64,000 bases of DNA from contig CANLCT010000007.1 of assembly GCA_947489195.1 (NCBI GenBank), positions 1-64,000 of the forward strand, given 5' to 3'. Of this stretch, positions 1 through 9,005 are shown piece after piece. This DNA comes from an uncultured Aquimarina sp. Lineage in GTDB: Bacteria > Bacteroidota > Bacteroidia > Flavobacteriales > Flavobacteriaceae. Each line of letters starts with the position of its first letter. Positions within the stretch are counted from its first letter, which is position 1. A model generated the notes under the pieces. That model was given only the letters and a program-made list of their open reading frames with translations, ran no database searches and was not told the origin of the DNA. Position numbers and translations under genes: made by a program.

Positions 1-1710
1 GATACAGATCCAGAAGGAGATACATTAACTATTACAGAAATAAATGGAGTTCCAGTAGTGTCAGGTGATACAGTAACCTTACCAGATGGTACCTTAGTAA
101 CATTAAATCCAGACAATACAGTAACGGTTGATCCAGTAGATGATAGCACAGCACCAATAACTTTCCCTTACACGGTAAGTGATGGTAATGGAGGAACAGA
201 CGAAGGTCAGGTAACATTAGAGATTATTCCAAATAACAATACTTCTAGTATAACAACAATATCAAATGCAATTGTACAAGAAGGAAATGCTTTAGAATTT
301 ACGGTAACATTATCTGAACCAGTTTTGGAAAGGACTGAAATTGAAATAGTAATAACTAATAAACCTTTTGATAATAATCCTTTCAACACAACGTCAGTTT
401 TACAACCAACTGATGCAGCTTCTGATGATGATTACAATTCTAATCCAGTAACTGTTGTTTTTGAAGTAGGGGAAAATACAGGAGTATTTGTTGTGCAAAC
501 ATTATTAGATACAGAAGATGAACCAATAGAAACTATTGAAGTAGCAACAGGAGCTGTAATAGCAGGTGGTATAGCTAATGAAGTTAATACAATAACTGGA
601 ATAGGTGTAATAACACCAATTGGAAGAATCAACGGTCATGTATATTTTGATTATAATGCAAATGATATACAAGATGATAATGAAGAAAATTTGGCAGGTG
701 TAGAAATTAGAGTTGAAGATGTAAATGGAATGATTTTTACGATATTTACAGATGCAAATGGAGATTGGGAATTAGAAGGACTGCCTTTTGGACCTACAAA
801 AACATCAGTAGTTGTTAGTACATTGCCTGATGGAGTATTTCAAACAGAAAATACAACAGGTAGATCTGATGATGCTGGTTTGGTAACAAGTGAAACAATT
901 GTAAATGAATTTACAGGCCGAAATGGTTTACTTGAATCTAATGACGGATTTGCTCCGCAATTAGTATTGTTTAAATCAGGTGAATACGTTGATGTAAATA
1001 GTAATGGTATTGCAGACTTAGGTGATGAAATAGTATATGTTTATAGAGTTATAAATCAAGGAGAAAATGAAATTAGAGATATAATTTTATCAGATACTCG
1101 TGCAGGTTCAAATACCGTGCTTTTTGAAAATGGTGTTTTTGATGTAGAAAGTTTGGATGCCAATGGAGGAGAAGTTATTTTTAGATCCAGATACACGCCA
1201 ACAACAAGTGAAATTAATGCATTGGAAGTTGTTAGTGAAGCAAGTGTTACAGGTAATGTGTTACTTTCAGGAGTACTTTCGCCAATTGCAGATACGCATT
1301 CAGATGACTTGGTTGATATTACAGATTTGAATTTAAATGCAGTACTTAATGATGATACGATAGTTGAAATTGAAGAAAATGATTTAGAGGTGTTTACTGC
1401 GGTATCACCCAATGGAGATGGAGATAACGACTATTTTGCGATTAGAAATATTTCTAAATACAGCAATACCGTAAAAATATACAACCGTTGGGGAGTAGAG
1501 GTATTTAGTGCAGACAATTATAAAGGAGAGCCAACTGGAGCAGCTGGTGATCTAGAACCAGATGGTCCATTATTCGAAGGTGTATCTAATGGTCGAGTAA
1601 CTATTGCTAGTGAAGATTTATTACCAGTAGGAACCTATTTTTATGTAATACAGTATACAATTGATGGAGTCGAAAAATGTAAGTCAGGTTATTTGTATAT
1701 AAATAGGTAA
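1..1710 (+). CDS. Large T9SS type B surface adhesin, C-terminal part (5' end outside window)
   Basis: The frame is open from base 1, so this is the last ~569 residues of a longer cell-surface protein. In order I see the end of a cadherin/Ig-like repeat (to ~78, DGNGGTDEGQVTL), a Calx-beta-like region (~80-200), an SdrD B-like domain (~209-285, starting GHVYFDYNANDIQDDNE), a DUF11-like stretch (~318-400) and a C-terminal gliding-motility-associated domain (~468-569) with SPNGDGDNDYF and IYNRWGVEVF. That last domain is the type B sorting signal for the type IX secretion system. PorP/SprF and OmpA/PD40 genes follow directly, the usual neighbours of type B substrates. Ligand unknown; adhesion or gliding is inferred from family. 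Confidence 0.9.
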   Translation, partial: DTDPEGDTLTITEINGVPVVSGDTVTLPDGTLVTLNPDNTVTVDPVDDSTAPITFPYTVSDGNGGTDEGQVTLEIIPNNNTSSITTISNAIVQEGNALEFTVTLSEPVLERTEIEIVITNKPFDNNPFNTTSVLQPTDAASDDDYNSNPVTVVFEVGENTGVFVVQTLLDTEDEPIETIEVATGAVIAGGIANEVNTITGIGVITPIGRINGHVYFDYNANDIQDDNEENLAGVEIRVEDVNGMIFTIFTDANGDWELEGLPFGPTKTSVVVSTLPDGVFQTENTTGRSDDAGLVTSETIVNEFTGRNGLLESNDGFAPQLVLFKSGEYVDVNSNGIADLGDEIVYVYRVINQGENEIRDIILSDTRAGSNTVLFENGVFDVESLDANGGEVIFRSRYTPTTSEINALEVVSEASVTGNVLLSGVLSPIADTHSDDLVDITDLNLNAVLNDDTIVEIEENDLEVFTAVSPNGDGDNDYFAIRNISKYSNTVKIYNRWGVEVFSADNYKGEPTGAAGDLEPDGPLFEGVSNGRVTIASEDLLPVGTYFYVIQYTIDGVEKCKSGYLYINR

Positions 1711-1721
1711 CTATATATTTG
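1693..1721 (+). promoter_or_regulatory. Putative promoter for porP-ompA pair
   Basis: TTG (1693-1695), 18 bp, then TATATTTG (1714-1721). This matches the Bacteroidota -33/-7 consensus TTG-N19-TAnnTTTG. It overlaps the 3' end of the adhesin gene and would start transcription about 20 nt before the porP ATG, so the pair could be expressed apart from the adhesin. Confidence 0.6.
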
Positions 1722-1744
1722 TGTTAAAAGTTTAAATTTTTCTT

Positions 1745-2686
1745 ATGAAAGTATATTATAAACTATTTTTTTTATTAACGTTATTATTTAGTATTAGTGT
1801 TTTTTCGCAACAAGATGCGCAATACACACAATACATATATAATACAGTAGCCATAAATCCAGCGTATGCTGGTACAAGAGGTACGTTAAATGTGATAGGT
1901 TTACACAGATCGCAATGGGTTGGACTCGAAGGTGCGCCCAGAACACAAACCTTAGCCATACATTCGCCAATAGGACTTGGAAGAGTGGGCTTGGGGGGCT
2001 CTGTAATTAATGATGCCGTTGGGCCTGCACAGGAGACGTATTTCAATGTCGACTTTTCTTATACCATACCAACATCGGATGTAGGGAAATTAAGTTTTGG
2101 ATTAAAGGCAGGAGGGCGTTTATTTAATGTAGATTTTAATAAATTAAATCAGGCAAACCCTAACGATGAAGTTTTTAGAAATAATATAGATGGACAATTT
2201 AGTCCTGTTGTAGGTATTGGAGGTTATTACCATACAAAAAAACTATATATAGGTTTAAGTGTGCCAAATTTATTACAAACCAAGCATTTTGATACCACTA
2301 ATTCAAGCTCTATAGCAGAATCTAGTTTTGTAGCAAAAGAGCGTTTAAACTATTATCTAATAGCAGGATATGTTATTGATATTAACGATAATATTAAGTT
2401 TAAACCTTCTTTTTTAACTAAATTAGTATTTGGAGCACCACTTCAGGTTGATTTATCTGCAAATTTTTTATTTTATGATAGGTTTACTGCAGGTCTAGCT
2501 TACAGATGGAGTGCTGCGGTAACTGGATTAGTTGCCTTTCAAGTGTCTGATAGTACATTGATTGGTTTTTCTTATGATAGAGATACCACTGAATTACAAG
2601 AAAAAAATGATGGTAGTTTTGAATTGTTTTTACGTTTCGAATTGTTTAAAAAGTATAATCGTTTGATAACACCACGTTTCTTTTAA
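1745..2686 (+). CDS. PorP/SprF family type IX secretion system membrane protein
   Basis: 313 residues. An N-terminal signal peptide (FSISVFSQ cleavage region) is followed by QDAQYTQYIYNTVAINPAYAGTRG-type sequence, the hallmark of the PorP/SprF family, then alternating amphipathic strands typical of an outer-membrane beta barrel. PorP/SprF proteins serve as outer-membrane partners or anchors for T9SS substrates, especially those with type B sorting domains such as SprB. Lying between a type B adhesin and an OmpA/PD40 protein, it is probably the dedicated partner for that adhesin. The ATG at 1745 is 24 nt after a good -7 element. Confidence 0.93.
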   Translation: MKVYYKLFFLLTLLFSISVFSQQDAQYTQYIYNTVAINPAYAGTRGTLNVIGLHRSQWVGLEGAPRTQTLAIHSPIGLGRVGLGGSVINDAVGPAQETYFNVDFSYTIPTSDVGKLSFGLKAGGRLFNVDFNKLNQANPNDEVFRNNIDGQFSPVVGIGGYYHTKKLYIGLSVPNLLQTKHFDTTNSSSIAESSFVAKERLNYYLIAGYVIDINDNIKFKPSFLTKLVFGAPLQVDLSANFLFYDRFTAGLAYRWSAAVTGLVAFQVSDSTLIGFSYDRDTTELQEKNDGSFELFLRFELFKKYNRLITPRFF

Positions 2687-2720
2687 ATTAGAAATTAGTA
2701 AGATTAAATAATAGTCTAAT

Positions 2721-4679
2721 ATGATGATGAAAAAATACATTTTTACACTAGTAGTATCTTTTTTAATTTCTTTTTTTGGCGTAGCACAGCAAAAGAAATT
2801 AGAACAAGCAAACCAAAGTTATGATCGCTATGCTTATGTTGATGTGCAAAAAGTATTACTTAAGGTAGCAGAAAATGGATACCGAAGTGCCGATTTATTC
2901 CAAAAATTAGGGAATAGTTACTATTATAATGCGGATTATGAAAATGCAGTTAAATGGTACGGAGAGTTAATAAATGATGATGTTAATGGGTTAGATCCTG
3001 AATATTATTTTCGTTACTCACAGTCTTTGAAAGCAATTGAACAGTATGAGCTTGCTGATAAGTTCATGAATCAATTTTATACAGCTAAAGGAGAGGATTT
3101 ACGAGCAAAAAATTATCAAGAAGAGCCAGCATATCTTCGTAAAATTGATTTGCAATCTGGGAGGTATAAGGTAAAAAATATCACAGCTAATTCTGCTTAT
3201 AGTGATTTTGGACCGGCTTATTTTGGTGAGCGTTTATTATTTGCATCTGCTAGGGATACTGGTGTTTTTGTAAAGCGAGTGCACGAATGGAATAACAGAC
3301 CTTTTCTTGACTTATATGCAGGAAAAATAGCAGAAGATTCAGGTGAGGTTGAAAAGCTAAGAAAATTTAACAGACGATTGAATACAAAATTCCATGAATC
3401 AACACCAATATTTACTAACGATTTAAAAACAGTTTATTTTACTCGAAATAATTATACAAAGGGTAAATTTAAAAAAGATAAAAATGGAACTAATAAATTA
3501 AAAATATACACATCTAAACGTATAAAAAAATCAGTTTGGACAAAACCTACTGAAATTAATTTAAATAGTGACGAGTATACAGTTTCGCACCCAGCTTTAA
3601 GTCCAGATAATAGAAAATTGTATTTTGCTTCAGACATGCCTGGAGGTTATGGCCATACAGATTTATATGTAGCAGATATAGCTGAGGACGGAACTTTAAG
3701 TGAGCCTAAAAATCTAGGACCAAAAATAAATACCGAAGGCAGAGAGGCTTATCCGTTTATAAGTAAAAGTGGTAGCTTATATTTTTCTTCAAATGGGCAT
3801 GTTGGTTTAGGAGGATTGGATTTGTATGTTACTAAACCTGATGACGATAATAATTTTGGTGAAATATATAATTTAGGTAAGCCAGCTAATACTCCTAAAG
3901 ATGACTTTGCATTGATTATCAATGAAGAAACCAAAACGGGTTATTTTTCATCAAATAGAGATGGAGGTCGTGGAGACGATGATATTTATAAATTTGTAGA
4001 GTTAGAAGATATTAGAGAAGCTTGCGAAATTTTATTAAAAGGGATTGTGATTGATAAAGATACAAAAGCTTTATTGCCAGAGGCAACAGTAAGCCTTTTG
4101 GATGAAAAAAATAATATTGTTGAAACAGTTAAAGTAGGACCAAAAGCATCTTATAGTTTTGTTGTCGAATGTAATAAAGATTATTTTTTAAGAGCAACTA
4201 AAGAATTGTATAATACAGTTGAAGAATTAGTGTCAACACCACATATAAATGAAACTATAGAAGTTACTTTGGAGCTTGAAAAAACAATAAAGGAAGCTAA
4301 AATTGGACAAGATTTAGGTAAAATTTTAAATTTGAACCCGATATATTTCGATTTTGATAAGTATTATATTAGGCAAGATGCTTCAGTTGAATTAGCAAAA
4401 GTTATTGCTGTATTGCAAGAGTATCCAGCAATGAAAATTGATGTGCGTTCGCATACAGATAGTCGTGGTAATGATGAATACAATAGAATATTGTCATCAA
4501 ACAGAAATAAGTCTACGATTGATTATATAGTTGAAAAAGGAAAAATTAGCCGCGACCGTTTAACAGGGCAAGGTTATGGAGAAAGCCAATTAGTTAATGA
4601 ATGTGCAAATGGAGTACCTTGTTCTGGAGAAAAACATCAACTAAACCGACGAAGTGAATTTATAATTGTTTCGCAATAA
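2721..4679 (+). CDS. OmpA family protein with TPR and PD40 repeats
   Basis: 652 residues with signal peptide (FFGVAQQ). Domain order: TPR-like helices (~30-130), a WD40-like PD40 beta-propeller (~150-425, repeated PALSPDNRKLYFASD and YFSSNRDGGRGDDDIY motifs), a carboxypeptidase-regulatory-like Ig domain (~440-520), and an OmpA C-terminal peptidoglycan-binding domain (~545-652) with IYFDFDKYYIRQDA, SHTDSRGNDEYN and NRRSEF. This architecture is routinely encoded after PorP/SprF genes and links the outer-membrane T9SS assembly to peptidoglycan. Three consecutive ATG codons (MMMKK) leave the exact start open. The gap to porP is 34 bp, so the two are probably co-transcribed. Confidence 0.92.
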   Translation: MMMKKYIFTLVVSFLISFFGVAQQKKLEQANQSYDRYAYVDVQKVLLKVAENGYRSADLFQKLGNSYYYNADYENAVKWYGELINDDVNGLDPEYYFRYSQSLKAIEQYELADKFMNQFYTAKGEDLRAKNYQEEPAYLRKIDLQSGRYKVKNITANSAYSDFGPAYFGERLLFASARDTGVFVKRVHEWNNRPFLDLYAGKIAEDSGEVEKLRKFNRRLNTKFHESTPIFTNDLKTVYFTRNNYTKGKFKKDKNGTNKLKIYTSKRIKKSVWTKPTEINLNSDEYTVSHPALSPDNRKLYFASDMPGGYGHTDLYVADIAEDGTLSEPKNLGPKINTEGREAYPFISKSGSLYFSSNGHVGLGGLDLYVTKPDDDNNFGEIYNLGKPANTPKDDFALIINEETKTGYFSSNRDGGRGDDDIYKFVELEDIREACEILLKGIVIDKDTKALLPEATVSLLDEKNNIVETVKVGPKASYSFVVECNKDYFLRATKELYNTVEELVSTPHINETIEVTLELEKTIKEAKIGQDLGKILNLNPIYFDFDKYYIRQDASVELAKVIAVLQEYPAMKIDVRSHTDSRGNDEYNRILSSNRNKSTIDYIVEKGKISRDRLTGQGYGESQLVNECANGVPCSGEKHQLNRRSEFIIVSQ

Positions 4680-4700
4680 AATAAAAATATCATTGTTTTA

Positions 4701-4732
4701 AAAAAGCGCTCTATTTTATGAGCGCTTTTTTT
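4701..4732 (+). terminator. Rho-independent terminator after OmpA gene
   Basis: Arms aaagcgctc / gagcgcttt around an 8-nt AT-rich loop, followed by a run of seven or more T. It closes the porP-ompA transcription unit. Confidence 0.85.
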
Positions 4733-4761
4733 GTGAGTTCTAATCAACTTGTTTAGTTTTG
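4731..4761 (+). promoter_or_regulatory. Putative idi promoter, apparently leaderless
   Basis: TTG (4731-4733), 20 bp, TAGTTTTG (4754-4761). The idi ATG is at 4769, so transcription would start at or a few bases before the start codon. The -33 element lies in the T-tract of the preceding terminator. Confidence 0.5.
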
Positions 4762-4768
4762 GATTTAT

Positions 4769-5293
4769 ATGAGTATAGAAAAAGTAATTTTAGTAGATAA
4801 GAATGATCAGCCAATTGGTTTAATGGAAAAGATGGAGGCACATGAAAAGGCGTTGTTACATCGTGCTTTTTCTGTATTTGTTTTAAATAAAAAAGGGGAG
4901 CTTATGTTGCAGCGCAGGGCGTTACATAAATATCATTCTCCAGGTTTATGGACAAACACCTGTTGTAGTCACCAGAGAGAAGGAGAAACAAGCTTAAACG
5001 CCGGCAAACGACGTTTAAAAGAAGAAATGGGTTTTGAAACTTTTTTAGAAGAGAAATTTTCTTTTATTTATAAAGCAGAATTTGATAATGGTTTAACAGA
5101 ACACGAATTTGATCATGTGCTAATGGGTAATTATGATGCTACTCCAGTTATAAATACAGACGAAGTGGTAGAGTGGAAGTGGATGGCTTTAGAGGAAATC
5201 AAAAAGGATATAGAGAATATTCCAGAAATGTATACGCCATGGTTTAAAATTATTTTCGATAAATTTTATCATTATTTACAGGTAAAATCATAA
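4769..5293 (+). CDS. idi: Isopentenyl-diphosphate delta-isomerase, type I
   Basis: 174 residues, the usual length for bacterial type I Idi. The enzyme interconverts IPP and DMAPP, feeding isoprenoid synthesis. Nudix-fold signatures are visible: HRAFSVFVLNKKGELMLQRR, the catalytic cysteine motif TNTCCSH, the acidic motif LKEEMGF and the metal-binding/active-site stretch TEHEFDHVL. The second catalytic region with VEWKWMALEEI follows. It stands alone between a terminator and convergent genes, with its own promoter-like element. Its product would supply precursors for the carotenoid operon at 27-32 kb, but the loci are not linked. Confidence 0.95.
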   Translation: MSIEKVILVDKNDQPIGLMEKMEAHEKALLHRAFSVFVLNKKGELMLQRRALHKYHSPGLWTNTCCSHQREGETSLNAGKRRLKEEMGFETFLEEKFSFIYKAEFDNGLTEHEFDHVLMGNYDATPVINTDEVVEWKWMALEEIKKDIENIPEMYTPWFKIIFDKFYHYLQVKS

Positions 5294-5309
5294 CACTAAT
5301 ATCAGTAAA

Positions 5310-6026
5310 TTAGTTTAACTCCTTTTTTCTTTCTTTTATTAAGGCTTTAAGTTTTTTTCCGTATTTAGATTTTTTTACTTTCAAACTTAAGCTTTTGTGA
5401 ATAGTGTCTAAAAAAGTGACATTGGCATCACTAATTTCACGCAAGGTAATAAATGGAGCTACTTCATATTTCTTATTTTGAATAGCAAAGTTTACGGTAT
5501 ATAAATACTTTGTTTTAAGTAAGGTGTTTAGCCTTTTTTCAACACCTTTGATAAGGTTGGTGTCATTTTGCTTATGGGCATCAAAATTTTCTTGAAGTAG
5601 ATTGATATTGCTTAGATTAAAACGTTGTATTGTTTTTTTAAAAAGCATAAATTTTTCATGATTTTTAGAACCTTTTAAGGAGCTTCGTTTTTCAAAGTCA
5701 TTTAATTTGGTGGTAAAACTCATTTCGCCAGGTTCTAAAAAAACTTCTAATCGGTCGTCATAAATAGTACCGTCTTTTTTATCTAAATACAAGTAAAAAA
5801 TATCGGGTTCATTTAATTGTAGTGAAAAATTGAAATCAGAAGAGCCATTTACATTTATCGAGTCAATAGTAACAAGTAGGCTGTCTTGAATTTGCTGTAA
5901 ATAAATAGTTCCTTTACTAAGTCCTTTTATAGTGCCATTAAAAAAAGTATTGTCTTTTGTAGAGCAGCAAACTGAACATAAAACAATTAAAACAAGTGAA
6001 ATTAAATAAGCATATTTTTTTTTCAT
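5310..6026 (-). CDS. DUF4369-like exported protein
   Basis: About 238 residues from the ATG at 6026; an in-frame start at 6041 would overlap the upstream gene by 13 bp, whereas 6026 follows its stop by 2 bp. An N-terminal hydrophobic segment ending in SVCCST suggests a lipoprotein or exported protein, although the lipobox is not canonical. The first half (FNGTIKGLSKGTIYLQQ, DIFYLYLDKKDG, VFLEPGEM) resembles the DUF4369 domain found at the N-terminus of Bacteroidota thioredoxin-like lipoproteins. No thioredoxin CxxC domain follows; the rest is lysine-rich and helical. It is last in a probable operon with the M61 peptidase and HAD phosphatase. Function unknown. Confidence 0.72.
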   Translation of the reverse strand: MKKKYAYLISLVLIVLCSVCCSTKDNTFFNGTIKGLSKGTIYLQQIQDSLLVTIDSINVNGSSDFNFSLQLNEPDIFYLYLDKKDGTIYDDRLEVFLEPGEMSFTTKLNDFEKRSSLKGSKNHEKFMLFKKTIQRFNLSNINLLQENFDAHKQNDTNLIKGVEKRLNTLLKTKYLYTVNFAIQNKKYEVAPFITLREISDANVTFLDTIHKSLSLKVKKSKYGKKLKALIKERKKELN

Positions 6027-6028
6027 AA

Positions 6029-7924
6029 TTAGTTTAGCCAAGTTTTTTTTGTATTTAATTGTAAAGGAGTAAGGTCTTTTGTTGGAATTTCAAAAAGTGA
6101 TTTTTCTAAACTAGTCGGAGTTTCTTTTATAATTGTTTTATTTTTTAATTCTTTTCCATCACGCTTAATAGTTATTTCAATTACATCTCCAGATTTCCAT
6201 TGTTTTGATAATTCAAAAATATATGGTGCGTTATTTAAATCGAATTTTTGATTATTAATAGCGACTAGCACATCTTTGGGTTGTAGTGCTAAGCTTTTTA
6301 AAAAGCTATTATACTCGCCACTATTATTAAAATAAACCTCATTTTTATCTTGATCAGGTGACAGGTAAGGTATGTCATTATGCATAAAATAATCTGTTTT
6401 TATAGTGTTTGTACCATACTCAAGGCCTACACGATTAAAATAGTAATCATAATTAATAGGAGTATTGCCAATTACATGAGTAGTTAAAAATTGACCAACT
6501 TCGGGGTAGGTTAATGCAATAACTACGTCAATAAGCTCATTATCTAAAAAAGGTTTTTTGGCACCATATTTAGAAGATAAAGATTTCATTAAATCTAGAA
6601 TTCCTTTTTCGCCATTGCTTTTTTCACGAATAATAATATCTAAGCACATTGAAATTAAAGCGCCTTTTTCATATACATTCGCATAGTTTTTTTTGTATGG
6701 ATTCTTTAAAATGTTTTTACTCATTTCGGTAAAAGACATGTCATCATCATATTGTTTTGCATTTCTAATTTTGTCAACTAAACGATTAAAAAACTCGGTG
6801 CTATTAATTAGCTTTTCTTTAACCTGAAATAATTGAGCAAAATACTCAGTGGTACCTTCATACATCCATAAATGTTCAGACATTTTTGGTTCGTAGTAAT
6901 TAAAATTATGAATTTCTTCAGAGTGGACAGTTAAAGGTGTTATAATGTGAAAAAACTCATGCGAAACCACATCAATCATCGTAGTTTCCAAGGCATGTAA
7001 AGGCATTCTTTCAGGCAATACAACTACAGTAGAATTATTATGCTCTAAAGCACCAAACCCCGAAGCATCATCCGATTTAAGGGTAGATAAATAGACTAAA
7101 ATGCTATATTTTTTAGTGCTGTTTATGTTTCCCATAAAGTTCTTTTGTGCAGACATCATTTTTTTCATTGATGGTACCATAGCTTTAGCTGTGTGTATAT
7201 TATTTGGAGAATACACACTTAATAGTATTTCAATATCATTAATTTTAAAAGTTTCACTGTCTAAATTTCCATAAATAATGGGATCATCGGTAACTTCGGC
7301 GTAACGATTGTAGTAATATGAGTCTATTTTTTCAGTATTTTTTTTTGCAAGCTTAGTGTTTACACCCAATACAGTGTCGTGTGATGTAGCAGATTTCAAT
7401 GTAGCCGGACGCAGTATCGAAAGTAGGTAAGGAATTTCTTTAGTCTCTTTAAAATAACCTACAAATCCATGTAGGTTTAAAATAAAGTTGGTGTCCTTTA
7501 AAATATTTGTTCCTGCAGGAGAAAAAACATCATGCTCCTTTTCAGAATCAAAAGTGTCATTTACCACATAAGTAAGTTTATGTAAGCTAGAAGCATCGGT
7601 AATTTCCCAGCTATTTTTGTCTAGTTGTTTTATGGGTAAAAGTTCTCCATTTTGTTTAAATGCTTTAATATTTGAAATAAACTGACCATAATTATCACTA
7701 CTGTATGTGCCAGGTACAATACGGGGCATGTAAAAAACACTAGATGCAGCGTTTAATTTACTAGGAAAAAAATTAACAGTTACCTGATCATTTTCAATAG
7801 TAACAAGGTCAATAACAACTTCGTTTTTGGGTTTTTTAGCAGAGGAGCTATTAGCAATAGATTGTTTGGTTTTACAGCCAACTAAAAAAATGAAACTTAT
7901 AAAAAAGTAAAAGTATAATTTCAT
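6029..7924 (-). CDS. M61 family metallopeptidase, lipoprotein, with PDZ domain
   Basis: 631 residues. The signal peptide has a good lipobox (FLVGC). The N-terminal half (~30-250) is a beta-rich M61 N-domain. The zinc site is HEFFH in VSHEFFHIITPL (~325-336), with the third ligand glutamate likely in EGTTEYFAQ. A PDZ-like domain near the C-terminus (~510-600) contains LKSLALQPKDVLVAINNQ and GDVIEITIKRDGK. Family members are glycyl-type aminopeptidases acting on peptides outside the cytoplasm. It lies 9 bp after the HAD gene and 2 bp before the DUF4369-like gene, so the three are probably one transcript. Confidence 0.92.
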   Translation of the reverse strand: MKLYFYFFISFIFLVGCKTKQSIANSSSAKKPKNEVVIDLVTIENDQVTVNFFPSKLNAASSVFYMPRIVPGTYSSDNYGQFISNIKAFKQNGELLPIKQLDKNSWEITDASSLHKLTYVVNDTFDSEKEHDVFSPAGTNILKDTNFILNLHGFVGYFKETKEIPYLLSILRPATLKSATSHDTVLGVNTKLAKKNTEKIDSYYYNRYAEVTDDPIIYGNLDSETFKINDIEILLSVYSPNNIHTAKAMVPSMKKMMSAQKNFMGNINSTKKYSILVYLSTLKSDDASGFGALEHNNSTVVVLPERMPLHALETTMIDVVSHEFFHIITPLTVHSEEIHNFNYYEPKMSEHLWMYEGTTEYFAQLFQVKEKLINSTEFFNRLVDKIRNAKQYDDDMSFTEMSKNILKNPYKKNYANVYEKGALISMCLDIIIREKSNGEKGILDLMKSLSSKYGAKKPFLDNELIDVVIALTYPEVGQFLTTHVIGNTPINYDYYFNRVGLEYGTNTIKTDYFMHNDIPYLSPDQDKNEVYFNNSGEYNSFLKSLALQPKDVLVAINNQKFDLNNAPYIFELSKQWKSGDVIEITIKRDGKELKNKTIIKETPTSLEKSLFEIPTKDLTPLQLNTKKTWLN

Positions 7925-7933
7925 AAATACAGG

Positions 7934-8740
7934 TTAAATATTATTTTTAATAAAATGTGCTACGCCGTCATCGGCACCAGCTTTTGTGGTGTGGTTTGAA
8001 ACCTCTAAAACTTCTTTTTTGGCATTAGCAACTGCAACACCAAAGCCAGCAGCGTTTAACATTTCGATATCATTATAATTGTCGCCAAAAGCCACCACGT
8101 TTTCAAATGATAAATCAGTGTATACATGATCTAAAAGATATTGTACAGCTGTTTTTTTTGATATTATGGCTGGAGCAATTTCGATATAAGTACTTTTTGA
8201 ACGATATAAATGTAAATCTAAATTAAAATTTTCTTCTAAAAAATGATATAAAGTATCTATAGCGTCCACATCTCCCATGCACATAATTTTATGAGCTCCT
8301 TTTTGTTTAGCTTTCCAAAGTTGGAGTACTTTTTCATTAGCTAGTACTTCGGGTGTTGTTTTGGTGTTATTAATTTCTCTTTTAGCCCAGTAATCTAATT
8401 CGGGTACGTACCAGTCATTAGTATTATAAAGGCTTAAATGAACTTTGTTTTTTTTATTAAACTCAATAATTTTTTCTAAAATTGAACATTCAATTTCATT
8501 GGTCGAAACTACGTTGTTGTTTACTAAAATTAATCCCCCGTTATATGCAATTATCGGAAAGTGTTCAATAGAAGCCATTTTTTGTAAATGAACCATAGCG
8601 CTAGGCATACGCGATGATATTAAAATCACAGGAATGTGCTCCTTAATTCTTATAAATTGTGTAATTGTAGCTTCAGAAAGTATACGTTCTTTATTTAAAA
8701 GAGTACCGTCAATATCAGAAAAAACAATTTTGGGTTGCAT
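7934..8740 (-). CDS. Cof-type HAD-IIB family hydrolase
   Basis: 268 residues, the expected length for Cof/YidA-type phosphatases. HAD motif I is FSDIDGTLLN at the N-terminus, motif II is LISSRMPSA, and motif IV is AFGDNYNDIEML near residue 220, followed by the typical GVAVANAKKEVLEVSN and GVAHFI. The large type IIB cap lies between motifs II and III. These are cytosolic phosphatases of sugar phosphates or nucleotide-like substrates; the substrate here cannot be read from sequence. First gene of a leftward three-gene unit. Confidence 0.9.
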   Translation of the reverse strand: MQPKIVFSDIDGTLLNKERILSEATITQFIRIKEHIPVILISSRMPSAMVHLQKMASIEHFPIIAYNGGLILVNNNVVSTNEIECSILEKIIEFNKKNKVHLSLYNTNDWYVPELDYWAKREINNTKTTPEVLANEKVLQLWKAKQKGAHKIMCMGDVDAIDTLYHFLEENFNLDLHLYRSKSTYIEIAPAIISKKTAVQYLLDHVYTDLSFENVVAFGDNYNDIEMLNAAGFGVAVANAKKEVLEVSNHTTKAGADDGVAHFIKNNI

Positions 8741-8956
8741 ACTATAAAATTAGCTGTAAAGTAAATTAGTTTAGAGTCGCCACTTTTGAAATGTGTATAT
8801 CCAAAATGTTATGATGATAATTTCTTATTTAAAGAAACTCATTAGTAACTCGTGGGGAGTTTGGCAAATATAGTATTAATTCTATAAGTTTTTTATTGAA
8901 GGCTAACGAAAACGGGTGTTGCGGATTGTTTTAATAGTTAGCAATTGTTCTATAAT

Positions 8957-8983
8957 AAAAAAGAGAACAGGTTATTCTTTTTT
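8957..8983 (-). terminator. Possible terminator after alkB
   Basis: Arms aaaaaaga / tctttttt flank a short AAC/GTT inner pairing, 23 bp beyond the alkB stop. On the minus strand the hairpin ends in a T-rich tract. The stem is AT-only, so confidence is modest. Confidence 0.4.
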
Positions 8984-9005
8984 ACCAAAGGCAATACGAT
9001 TTAAA

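Noticed and set aside
1056..1412. 118-codon frame antisense to the adhesin
   Set aside because: Low-complexity serine-rich shadow of a real coding region.
6027..6041. Upstream ATG at 6041 for the DUF4369-like gene
   Set aside because: It would overlap the M61 gene and spoil the signal peptide; the ATG at 6026 fits both.
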